9,804 nt of DNA from contig CAMYOP010000192.1 of the NCBI GenBank assembly GCA_947260045.1, forward strand, positions 1 through 9,804, given 5' to 3'. The position numbers and the translations under genes are program-made. This DNA comes from an uncultured Desulfobulbaceae bacterium. GTDB taxonomy: Bacteria > Desulfobacterota > Desulfobulbia > Desulfobulbales > Desulfobulbaceae. This document shows, piece by piece, positions 1 through 6,381 of the stretch (its first letter is position 1; the number at the start of each line of letters is the position of its first letter). Under the pieces are notes generated by a model that worked only from the letters and a program-made list of their open reading frames with translations, ran no database searches and was not told where the DNA came from.

Positions 1-464
1 TGGGACGTGACATTCTCGCCTATAATTCCATCTCCCCTGGTTGAGCCAACGACAAAAACGCCTTTCTCGTAAACAAGTTCCACTGCCAAACCGTCTAGTT
101 TTGGTTCCACTGAAAAATTGAGCGTGCCGTCAAAATTTAGAAAGCGCCGAATTTTTTCTTCAAACTTTAGCAGTTCGTTTTCATTAAAAATGTTATCCAG
201 GCTCAACATTGGAACAATATGTTCATATTCTTCAAACTTGAGAAGAGGTGATCCGCCCACCCGTAAACTGGGTGTATCCAGGCTTACAAGTTCCGGAAAT
301 TTATTTTCAAGGGCAAGCAATTCCTGGAAGAGTGTGTCATATTCACCGTCGGAGATGACAGGGTCGTCTAAGACATAATAGCGGTGATCGTGAAAATTGA
401 TTTCACTACGGAGCGCAGCAAGGCGGTTTTTGGCAATGGTTAATGTCTCAGCTTTACTTTTCAT
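1..464 (-). CDS. ligA: NAD+-dependent DNA ligase, N-terminal part (runs off the left edge)
   Basis: The first 154 codons of LigA, which seals nicks in duplex DNA during replication and repair using NAD+. The visible part covers the Ia domain and the start of the adenylation domain. The N-terminal region has the family pattern of an RYYVLDDP-like stretch (about residues 24-31) followed by SDGEYD, which in the family helps bind the NMN half of NAD+. LDTPSLRVGG and MLSLDN follow. The adenylation motif KLDG gives the nucleotidyl-acceptor Lys122 (bases 99-101), close to Lys115 of the E. coli enzyme. STRGDG and GENVT follow to the edge. The start is the ATG at 462-464, which lies inside the last codons of the upstream tautomerase gene (11-bp overlap), so translation is probably coupled; no separate strong ribosome-binding site is seen. 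No in-frame stop occurs before the edge. Identification is secure; the zinc-finger, HhH and BRCT domains lie outside the window. Confidence 0.96.
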   Translation of the reverse strand, partial: MKSKAETLTIAKNRLAALRSEINFHDHRYYVLDDPVISDGEYDTLFQELLALENKFPELVSLDTPSLRVGGSPLLKFEEYEHIVPMLSLDNIFNENELLKFEEKIRRFLNFDGTLNFSVEPKLDGLAVELVYEKGVFVVGSTRGDGIIGENVTS

Positions 465-639
465 CCAGGAGGATACCACCACTAGCAATGTTTTCTCTGC
501 CTTCTTCGTCAATAAAAATGAGTATGGAACTTTTAGGTTTTCCTGATTCCTTGGCAATGACATCAGTCACACCTTTGGCAATCTTTTTCTTTTGTTTGCG
601 ACTCAGTTTACCAGCGACGCGAATACTGACATAAGGCAT
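454..639 (-). CDS. 4-oxalocrotonate tautomerase family protein
   Basis: A 61-residue protein of the tautomerase superfamily (4-OT/DmpI/XylH type). These act as small oligomers in the cytoplasm and use the amino-terminal proline, exposed after Met removal, as a general base in keto-enol isomerisation. Pro2 of the ORF directly follows the start Met. The rest fits the usual beta-alpha-beta fold: a first strand PYVSIRVAG, a Lys-rich helix with KIAKGVTDVIAKESG, then the strand SSILIFIDE and a C-terminal hairpin. Arg48 (in GREN) lies where the family often has an active-site arginine. The start is supported by GGAGG about 6 bases upstream of ATG on the minus strand. The gene is first in a two-gene unit with ligA. 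Neighbours give no aromatic-catabolism context, so the substrate is unknown. Family assignment is strong; function is not. Confidence 0.9.
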   Translation of the reverse strand: MPYVSIRVAGKLSRKQKKKIAKGVTDVIAKESGKPKSSILIFIDEEGRENIASGGILLDEK

Positions 640-882
640 TTTTTCCTCCAGTAGTTTATATTGATGTGCATCTTATTGTTCGAGTTTGTAGTGCTGTAAT
701 TTATAACAGGGTGCAAATGGTACAAAAGGTAAATAATTAAAACATTTTTTTGTTCTCAGCCCCTATCTATAATCACTGTAGATATGTGTTTTTAACAGGA
801 TTTGGTTTTGAAGTCGAATAGCTTTTAATGGTATAGTTTAAAATTACACAATAAAGTTTTGTTCCTCTCAAAGGAGTTGAAA
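640..882. promoter_or_regulatory. Divergent intergenic region between the tautomerase-ligA unit and galE
   Basis: This 243-bp AT-rich stretch must hold the promoters for both flanking units. For galE there are two candidates. One is TTGAAG (808-813), an 18-base spacer, then TATAGT (832-837). The other is a perfect TATAAT (768-773) without a good -35. For the leftward unit, TATAAA on the minus strand (700-705) is a possible -10, also lacking a clear -35. No ORF or strong hairpin is seen. Which signals are used cannot be told from sequence. Confidence 0.4.
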
Positions 883-1899
883 ATGCACGTACTGGTAACC
901 GGTGGGGCCGGCTATATTGGCAGTCATACCTGCCTCGAGCTGCTACAGGCAGGGTACACTGTCACAGTGGTTGATAATTTATGTAATTCAAGTAGAGAAG
1001 CACTTGAAAGGGTGCAGAGGATCGCTGATAGAACTCTTACTTTTTATCAGGTTGACTTGCTCGAGAAAGATGGGCTACGGCAAGTGTTTAAAGAGAGTGA
1101 CAAAATAGACAGTGTGATCCACTTTGCCGGCTTGAAAGCTGTTGGAGAGTCGGTAGAAAAACCACTGGACTATTACCATAATAATATAACAGGCACCTTA
1201 CATCTTTGTCAGGTCATGCAGGAATATGACGTGCATAACATCGTCTTTAGCTCCTCTGCAACTGTCTATGGCGAGCCTGCAAGTGTTCCTATTTCTGAAG
1301 ATTTTCCTCTATCCTGTACAAATCCTTATGGCCGAAGCAAATTGATGATCGAAGAAATACTACGTGATATCAATGTGGCCTTGCCCCATTGGAATGTCAT
1401 TTTGCTGCGCTATTTTAATCCAGTCGGTGCCCACGAGAGTGGTTTGATTGGCGAGGATCCAAACGGGATACCCAATAACCTTGCACCCTATTTGTCACAA
1501 GTCGCCATAGGAAAATTAAGGGAATTGTCGGTGTATGGGGATGATTATCAGACACCTGACGGTACTGGCGTCAGAGACTATATTCATGTGGTAGATCTAG
1601 CGCTTGGTCACCTGCGAGCTCTGGAAAAATTGATGAGTAATCCAGGGGTAGCTGTTTACAATCTTGGTACGGGGAGAGGGTATTCGGTCCTGGAAATGAT
1701 AGAGGCTTTTAGCCAGGCAAGTGGCAAAGATATACCATACAGTATAGTTGGCAGAAGAGCAGGCGATATTGCAACCTGTTATGCTGATCCAAGTTCTGCA
1801 GAAAAAGAACTTGGCTGGAAGGCAAAGAGAGGGCTTCAAGAAATGTGTAGAGATTCCTGGCTCTGGCAGATGAAAAATCCAAAAGGATATTCTAGATAA
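883..1899 (+). CDS. galE: UDP-glucose 4-epimerase
   Basis: GalE interconverts UDP-glucose and UDP-galactose in the cytoplasm with tightly bound NAD+. It feeds the Leloir pathway and supplies UDP-galactose for surface polysaccharides. The 338-residue protein has the same length as E. coli GalE. It opens with the Rossmann motif TGGAGYIG (residues 6-13). It carries the short-chain dehydrogenase triad: serine in FSSSATVYG (around 124), Tyr149 and Lys153 in NPYGRSK. LLRYFNPVGAH and GTGVRDYIHVVDLA follow in the substrate-binding half. ATG 883 is chosen because AAGGAG (871-876) lies 6 bases upstream; an in-frame TTG at 859 would add eight residues that the family lacks. Residue 299 is Cys where E. 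coli has Tyr, a change linked in this family to acceptance of UDP-GlcNAc/GalNAc. No other galactose genes are adjacent, so a role in cell-surface sugar supply is likely but inferred. Confidence 0.96.
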   Translation: MHVLVTGGAGYIGSHTCLELLQAGYTVTVVDNLCNSSREALERVQRIADRTLTFYQVDLLEKDGLRQVFKESDKIDSVIHFAGLKAVGESVEKPLDYYHNNITGTLHLCQVMQEYDVHNIVFSSSATVYGEPASVPISEDFPLSCTNPYGRSKLMIEEILRDINVALPHWNVILLRYFNPVGAHESGLIGEDPNGIPNNLAPYLSQVAIGKLRELSVYGDDYQTPDGTGVRDYIHVVDLALGHLRALEKLMSNPGVAVYNLGTGRGYSVLEMIEAFSQASGKDIPYSIVGRRAGDIATCYADPSSAEKELGWKAKRGLQEMCRDSWLWQMKNPKGYSR

Positions 1900-1991
1900 A
1901 CGTGTCACTTTCGCAAGGGAGTTGGTTTGCCTGAGAACGAAGGTATATGTCTATTTTTATCTTCTTTTGAAGCCTTGCTGAAACATTCTGA

Positions 1992-2173
1992 CTAGCCTGG
2001 ATTTATCATCAAGTTCGTAGTGAAAAGCTTGAAAGGGCTGTGGTTACGAGGCAAGCGAAGAAAAATACCCGCAGACATACTGTCAGTATGTCGAGGATGT
2101 TTTGTAAGCGTAACGAAGTAGACGCAATGCTTTCATGCTTTGTAGCAGATCGCTGATGAGAAATCCGGGCTAG
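1992..2173. mobile_element. MITE-like non-coding element with terminal inverted repeats
   Basis: The ends form an imperfect inverted repeat: 1992-2011 and 2154-2173 agree at 18 of 20 positions when one is reversed. A second pairing block follows inside: 2025-2035 against 2130-2140, 10 of 11. In the middle, 2074-2092 is a perfect 9-bp palindrome around a single base. Both ends are bordered by TA (1993-1994 and 2171-2172), which could be a TA target duplication of the IS630/Tc1-mariner kind. No ORF is present inside. The right end reaches into mutL, so the mutL stop codon (2170-2172) is part of the element. It could instead be a REP/BIME-like repeat or a structured convergent terminator. Copy number elsewhere in the genome is unknown from this window. 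Confidence 0.6.
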
Positions 2174-2179
2174 GCCCGG
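2165..2179. repeat. GC-rich hairpin over the mutL stop codon
   Basis: CCGGGC (2165-2170) and GCCCGG (2174-2179) form a 6-bp stem with a 3-base loop. The hairpin spans the mutL stop and overlaps the outer end of the MITE-like element. On the mutL strand it is followed by ATTTCTC rather than a clean T-run, so it is at best a weak terminator or a transcript-end stabiliser. Confidence 0.4.
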
Positions 2180-4035
2180 CGAAACCATTTCTCAATATCT
2201 CTTTTTGTAAATAATTTCATAACTGGTCTACCGTGTGGGCAATGGGAGAATAAGTCACTTTCTTCCATCTGGCAGAGAAGGGCTATGATTTCGACTGGCG
2301 CCATAGACTTGCCTGATTTTATAGCAGATTTGCAGGCCATGGAAGCAAGGGTGTTGTCGATACTTTCAGGAACGATCCCTGCAATTTTCCGTTTTACTCC
2401 AGATTGAAAGCTCTGGAGGATTTCCTGAAGAATTTCAATGGGGGCTATGTTCTTAATCAGGGCTGGAATCGACTTGATAACCCAGGTTGCATCACCAAAA
2501 GGTTCAACCGTAAGCCCCAGTTCTTCTAACTCTTTGAGGTGGCGTTCTATTATGTCAAGCTGCCTTGGGCTTAGCTCTACAGTCACAGGGAAAAGTAGAC
2601 TTTGGCCAGCCATTTTCTTTGTCAGATATCCCTGTTTTAATTTTTCATAAAGAATTCGTTCATGGGCCGCATGCTGGTCAATCACAATGAGCTGTTCATT
2701 TTTTTCACAAAGCAGATACAGGTTCATGGCTTGACCGATAAGGGTCATACCTTTAAAATCAATTGTTTCCTCTGATACAAAATGAGTCATAAAGGTAGCA
2801 GGTGCCTGATTTATTGATGTTTGTTCAGGCATTTTTAGCTCAGGCTCACTGGTCTTGATAGTTGCAGCAGTTTCTTTGTCTTTAAGGGAGTAGGTTTTTT
2901 CTTCCTGAGGCAGCGTTTGGGTGGAGCCTCTCTCAATGGTATTCTCGCATTGATTTTGACTTGAAGTCCTAATGTATTCTGGATACGTCTGTTCTGCTAC
3001 ATATTCAATTTTGCTAGAAAAAATGGTTCCTCGAACCTGTTCCTGGTGATGACGCAAGGCATCTGCAACTGCCTGACGAATAAGATGGTGCACAACATTT
3101 GGGGAGTGAAAACGAACTTCTCGTTTGGCTGGATGCACATTTACATCTACCTGATCAGGCGGAACTGTTATGAGGAGGACTCCTGAAGGTTGCTGTCCTT
3201 TCATGAGGAAACCCTGTAGCCCTTCACTTGCAGCATAGCGAGCAATGTTGTTTTGGACAGGGCGACCGTTTACCAGAATTCTCAGGCGATTATTTTTAGA
3301 TGATATGCTTTTGTCTGGGAGAAATAGATATCCGGAAACTCTGGGCTCGTTATCACTGGTTTTTGAGGATTTGATTGGGAGTAATTTCCCTTGATAGTGC
3401 GATATTGCCTTAACTCTTGTTTCCAGGTCGCTGGGATTGAGGTCAAAAACCTGTCTATTTTCCACAGTCAGAGAAAATGCAGTGTCTGTGTGGGCAAGGC
3501 TCAGGTTTTTAAGAGTTTCTTCGATATGAAAAAGTTCGGTCCGGCCTGATTTGAGAAATTTTTTTCTGGCTGGTACATTTCCAAATAAATTTTTCACTTC
3601 AATGATGGTTCCATGGCTGCAACCATCTTCATGAATTTTCTGTATTTTGCCATAGTTGATCACTGCTCTGGTACCAACCTGTTTTCCCCGTTGTCTTGAC
3701 AGGATGGTCATGCGTGAAACCGAGGCAATACTTGGCAGAGCCTCTCCTCGAAAGCCAAGGGTGTTAATGTTTGTAAGTTGACTTTCTTCCTGTAGTTTTG
3801 AAGTGGCGTGCCGTTCAAGTGACAACAAAACATCATCCTGGACCATTCCCTCTCCATTATCAATGACTTGAAGAAGGGACGTTCCATATCCTTTTACCTG
3901 TACCTGGACCCTACTTGCCCCAGCATCGATACTATTTTCTACAAGTTCTTTAATAACAGAAGCGGGTCTTTCGACGACTTCACCAGCAGCGATTTGATTT
4001 GCAAGATGTTCAGAGAGCAGACGTATTTTTGACAC
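2170..4035 (-). CDS. mutL: DNA mismatch repair protein MutL (endonuclease type)
   Basis: MutL links mismatch recognition by MutS to strand excision. The 621-residue protein has an N-terminal GHKL ATPase domain: KELVENSIDAGA (Glu30 and Asn34 in the catalytic and Mg2+ positions), DNGEGM (59-64) and TLGFRGEAL (92-100). The S5-like transducer domain follows, with VDVNVHPAKREVRF (297-310). Residues about 335-412 form a polar, poorly conserved linker. The C-terminal dimerisation domain carries the metal-dependent nickase signature DQHA-x2-E-x4-E (453-464), together with ACKSAIK (567-573), CPHGRP (599-604) and a terminal FTKRD...WFRR. This MutL should therefore nick DNA itself, as in bacteria without MutH. 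The start is a GTG (4033-4035) with a weak ribosome-binding site; the conserved SKIRLLSEHLANQIAAGEV N-terminus supports it. The gene is divergent from the PBP gene and convergent with galE. Confidence 0.97.
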   Translation of the reverse strand: MSKIRLLSEHLANQIAAGEVVERPASVIKELVENSIDAGASRVQVQVKGYGTSLLQVIDNGEGMVQDDVLLSLERHATSKLQEESQLTNINTLGFRGEALPSIASVSRMTILSRQRGKQVGTRAVINYGKIQKIHEDGCSHGTIIEVKNLFGNVPARKKFLKSGRTELFHIEETLKNLSLAHTDTAFSLTVENRQVFDLNPSDLETRVKAISHYQGKLLPIKSSKTSDNEPRVSGYLFLPDKSISSKNNRLRILVNGRPVQNNIARYAASEGLQGFLMKGQQPSGVLLITVPPDQVDVNVHPAKREVRFHSPNVVHHLIRQAVADALRHHQEQVRGTIFSSKIEYVAEQTYPEYIRTSSQNQCENTIERGSTQTLPQEEKTYSLKDKETAATIKTSEPELKMPEQTSINQAPATFMTHFVSEETIDFKGMTLIGQAMNLYLLCEKNEQLIVIDQHAAHERILYEKLKQGYLTKKMAGQSLLFPVTVELSPRQLDIIERHLKELEELGLTVEPFGDATWVIKSIPALIKNIAPIEILQEILQSFQSGVKRKIAGIVPESIDNTLASMACKSAIKSGKSMAPVEIIALLCQMEESDLFSHCPHGRPVMKLFTKRDIEKWFRRA

Positions 4036-4065
4036 GATATTTTTTGGGATTTATTGAATTAAGGT

Positions 4066-4094
4066 TTGTAAAAAAAAGGGAATAACTGTTTAAA
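4066..4094 (+). promoter_or_regulatory. Candidate PBP promoter
   Basis: TTGTAA (4066-4071), a 17-base spacer and TTTAAA (4089-4094) make a moderate sigma-70 match about 60 bases ahead of the PBP start. It would overlap the leader of mutL on the other strand. Weak evidence. Confidence 0.3.
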
Positions 4095-4104
4095 TCACAT
4101 GTGA
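4095..4104. promoter_or_regulatory. Perfect 10-bp palindrome between the divergent mutL and PBP promoters
   Basis: TCACATGTGA is its own reverse complement. It sits at the predicted start region of both divergent promoters, a place where a shared operator would fit. A 10-bp palindrome can arise by chance and no regulator is identified. Confidence 0.2.
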
Positions 4105-4110
4105 AAATAC

Positions 4111-4139
4111 AGTATGAGCCTCCGAGCTTGATTCGTCAA
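4111..4139 (-). promoter_or_regulatory. Candidate mutL promoter
   Basis: On the minus strand TTGACG (4139-4134) is followed after 17 bases by CATACT (4116-4111), a near-consensus sigma-70 pair. Transcription would start near 4104, about 70 bases ahead of the mutL GTG. Prediction from sequence only. Confidence 0.4.
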
Positions 4140-4155
4140 TATCAAAATAACAGAT

Positions 4156-5658
4156 GTGCAACAATCCTTTGTGAAAACTCCCTCAAATAATAAAAAAACA
4201 GTACGGAAAAAACGAGCTCCTAGCCGGCTTCGTAATCATTCCCATATAATTAAATTTCTGCTTGTTGTTTGTGGAAGTGTGACCGTTTTTTTAGGTATTG
4301 GCCTTTCCTGGTTTCATTCACTTGATATCCCAGATATTCGATCTTTTGCTGATTATAAACCCATGATTGCTTCAGTACTGCTTGATAAAAATGGTCGACC
4401 TGTTGATTCTGTATATAAAGAAAATCGAATCATTCTAAATGTTAAGCAGGTTCCATCGCTTGCGGCCCAAGCTTTTGTTGCCGCAGAGGATAGTCGTTTT
4501 TGGCAGCATGCCGGTCTGGATATCTGGTCAATAGCGCGTGCCTTTATCAATAATATCCGTGCAGGGCGCAGGAGTCAGGGTGGTTCGACCATTACCCAGC
4601 AGGTCACTCGTGCACTCATGCTTACCCGGGAAAAAAGCTACTTTCGGAAAGTCACAGAAGCAATTCTTGCTTACAGGCTTGATAAAATGTTGTCAAAAAA
4701 AGAGATTTTAGCGATTTACCTCAATGAAATTTATTTGGGTGAAGGTGCCTATGGTGTAGAGGCCGCTGCCAGAACCTATTTTAATAAAAGAGTAAAGCAA
4801 CTGAGTCTTGCTGAAATTGCTCTTTTGGCTGGCCTCCCCCAAGCTCCTAGCAGATATTCCCCCCTGGTACATTTTGACAGAGCTAAAGCACGACAAAGAT
4901 ATGTCCTGAACCGGATGGTCGAAGAAGGTTCTATTTCTGCTGATGCCGCCAGGAAGGCTTATAGCCAAGAGATACAACTGGAGGATGCGAGAAAAAGAAA
5001 GTCTGCCAATGGCTATTTCCGCCAGTATGTGCTTGCTCAGCTTGAGAAAAAATGGGATAAAAAGCAATTGTTTGAGAAGGGCATGACAGTATCCACCACA
5101 CTTGATGCCAGAATGCAGCAGATTGCCTTTGATACTTTGAAAAAAGGAGCATTGGCAATTGGTAAGCGACACAAGAAAAAAGCTCCCCAAGGTGCCATGG
5201 TTGTTCTTGACACAGCATCGGGAAGAATACTGGCCATGGTTGGTGGTCTGGATTTTAAAAGCAGTCAATATAACAGGGCAGTTCAGGCAAAGCGACAACC
5301 TGGCTCTGTTTTTAAACCCTTAATTTACGCAACTGCCTTTGAAAAAGGGTTTGCACCAGAAGCCACCTTCAATGATGTGCCTCTTACCATCAAAAGTAAA
5401 AATGGCCAAGTCTGGAAGCCTGCTAATTTTAATGGTCTCTATAATGGTTCTACAAGTTTAGGTGATGGCCTGATTTTCTCAAATAATATCGTCACCATTA
5501 AATTACTTCGAAAAATCGGGCTGGAGAGTGTGATAAGAATCTCAAGAAAAGCAGGAATACAATCACCATTGAAACGAGAACTGCCTCTGGCACTTGGTGC
5601 CTCTCCTGTCACCCTAACTGCCTCTGGCACTTGGTGCCTCTCCTGTCACCCTACTTGA
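4156..5658 (+). CDS. Class A penicillin-binding protein (GT51 glycosyltransferase/transpeptidase), prematurely terminated
   Basis: A PBP1-type peptidoglycan synthase anchored in the inner membrane. It polymerises lipid II and cross-links stem peptides in the periplasm. A Lys/Arg-rich cytoplasmic tail (1-30) precedes one membrane segment (about 31-53). The GT51 domain (about 70-260) is intact: AAEDSRFWQHAG with catalytic Glu111, RRSQGGSTITQQ (138-149), RKVTEAILAYRLDKMLSKKEILAIYLNEIYLG-type motif 3 beginning at residue 164, and GLPQAPSRYSP. The transpeptidase domain has the acylation motif SVFK (Ser384) and SNN (442-444). Reading then leaves frame at a 37-bp tandem duplication (5580-5653), adds about 13 foreign residues and stops at 5656-5658, before KTG. 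As written, the product is 500 residues, with glycosyltransferase activity possible but no complete transpeptidase. Removing one repeat copy gives a continuous 621-residue protein ending at 6058. The start is GTG 4156; an in-frame stop lies just upstream at 4129, and no strong ribosome-binding site is visible. Confidence 0.9.
   Translation: MQQSFVKTPSNNKKTVRKKRAPSRLRNHSHIIKFLLVVCGSVTVFLGIGLSWFHSLDIPDIRSFADYKPMIASVLLDKNGRPVDSVYKENRIILNVKQVPSLAAQAFVAAEDSRFWQHAGLDIWSIARAFINNIRAGRRSQGGSTITQQVTRALMLTREKSYFRKVTEAILAYRLDKMLSKKEILAIYLNEIYLGEGAYGVEAAARTYFNKRVKQLSLAEIALLAGLPQAPSRYSPLVHFDRAKARQRYVLNRMVEEGSISADAARKAYSQEIQLEDARKRKSANGYFRQYVLAQLEKKWDKKQLFEKGMTVSTTLDARMQQIAFDTLKKGALAIGKRHKKKAPQGAMVVLDTASGRILAMVGGLDFKSSQYNRAVQAKRQPGSVFKPLIYATAFEKGFAPEATFNDVPLTIKSKNGQVWKPANFNGLYNGSTSLGDGLIFSNNIVTIKLLRKIGLESVIRISRKAGIQSPLKRELPLALGASPVTLTASGTWCLSCHPT
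5580..5653 (+). repeat. Exact 37-bp tandem duplication causing a frameshift in the PBP gene
   Basis: Bases 5580-5616 and 5617-5653 are identical, and the match continues one further base at the boundary. Since 37 is not a multiple of three, the second copy shifts the reading frame by one. A single copy reads LPLALGASPVTLLEMTAAYT, the expected PBP1 sequence. Each unit also contains two TGCCTCT heptamers 16 bases apart (starting at 5582, 5598, 5619 and 5635), which may favour slippage. Confidence 0.97.
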
Positions 5659-5659
5659 G

Positions 5660-6058
5660 ATGACTGCTGCCTATACTGTTTTTGCTAATAACGGTCTCTA
5701 TCATAAACCTACAGCAATTACTCGTATTCGCTCAAGAGATGGCAGGGTAAAGCCTTTGGCTAAACAAAATGTTAACCGGGTTATCAGCAGATCTGCTGCT
5801 CATAAGGTTCATGGTCTCCTGCAGGAAGTAATTGCACGCGGTACAGGTAAGCAGGCTAAAGGTATTAGAGGGGCTGCGGGAAAAACAGGAACAACTGATA
5901 ATAATAATGATGTCTTGTTTGTCGGATATACAGAACGAATTGCAGCAGGGGTATGGTTTGGCTACGACAAGGGCGATAATCTTGGTTCTGGTGAAAGTGG
6001 TGGTCGCACTGCCGCTCCTGTCTGGCGAGAATTTATGCAAAAGGCTTTGAAGCGGTAA
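5660..6058 (+). pseudogene. 3' part of the frameshifted PBP gene (end of the transpeptidase domain)
   Basis: This is the remainder of the PBP gene, in the frame shifted by the duplication, not an independent gene. From the ATG at 5660 it encodes 132 residues starting MTAAYTVFANNGLYHKP, which continues directly from the LGASPVTLLE sequence of the upstream part. It carries the third transpeptidase motif KTGT (Lys codon 5882-5884), the family stretch DVLFVGYTERIAAGVWFGYD, and a normal PBP1 end with SGGRTAAPVWREFM. It has no ribosome-binding site of its own and no signal peptide or membrane anchor, so if translated alone it would stay in the cytoplasm and be inactive. The reading frame is otherwise undamaged, which suggests that the break is recent, reversible, or an assembly error. 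Confidence 0.9.
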
Positions 6059-6381
6059 GTGAAAAACGTAATACCTGTTACAGTAATGTATTGAGGTCAA
6101 TAACAGAGTCTGCATTGGTTAAAAAATAAGTTTTGCTGGCACCAGGACTCTCTAGACTCAATCTTTCATATCTTATCTCTTAATTTTCTTACGTAATTTT
6201 CAACCTTCTCTCCACAATGTAACTATCCATTTTTCAAGTATGGAGTAGCCTGCCTTTATGACACTTTGCATATTTTGCACCAAACTGTCGATTTTTCAGG
6301 AAGTAATTGAATGTGGCACGGAACATGATGTACCATTTGTTAAAAGCTATGAAGTGTTTTAAATATACTGGGAGACAATTG
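6059..6381. other. Intergenic gap between the PBP and chemoreceptor genes
   Basis: 323 bp, AT-rich. No convincing ORF, and no strong terminator after the PBP: CTGTTA and TAACAG near 6076-6116 could pair, but the loop is about 20 bases and there is no T-run. A sigma-54-like half site, TGGCACGG (6313-6320), lacks the GC at -12. No clear sigma-70 or flagellar sigma-28 promoter is seen for the chemoreceptor. Confidence 0.5.

Noticed and set aside
443..634. 63-codon plus-strand ORF opposite the tautomerase gene
   Set aside because: It is the antisense shadow of a well-recognised family member and has no recognisable protein features.
859..882. TTG start extending GalE by eight residues
   Set aside because: ATG 883 has AAGGAG at proper spacing and gives exactly the family length and N-terminus.
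4708..5298. 196-codon minus-strand ORF inside the PBP gene
   Set aside because: The opposite strand encodes conserved GT51 and transpeptidase sequence; the minus-strand product looks like no protein family.
5660..6058. Separate small gene for a KTG-containing protein
   Set aside because: It joins seamlessly to the upstream PBP once one 37-bp copy is removed and has no ribosome-binding site or membrane anchor of its own.
6313..6330. Sigma-54-like promoter (TGGCACGG) ahead of the chemoreceptor
   Set aside because: The -24 half is good, but the position for the invariant -12 GC reads GA, so it is not a credible sigma-54 site.
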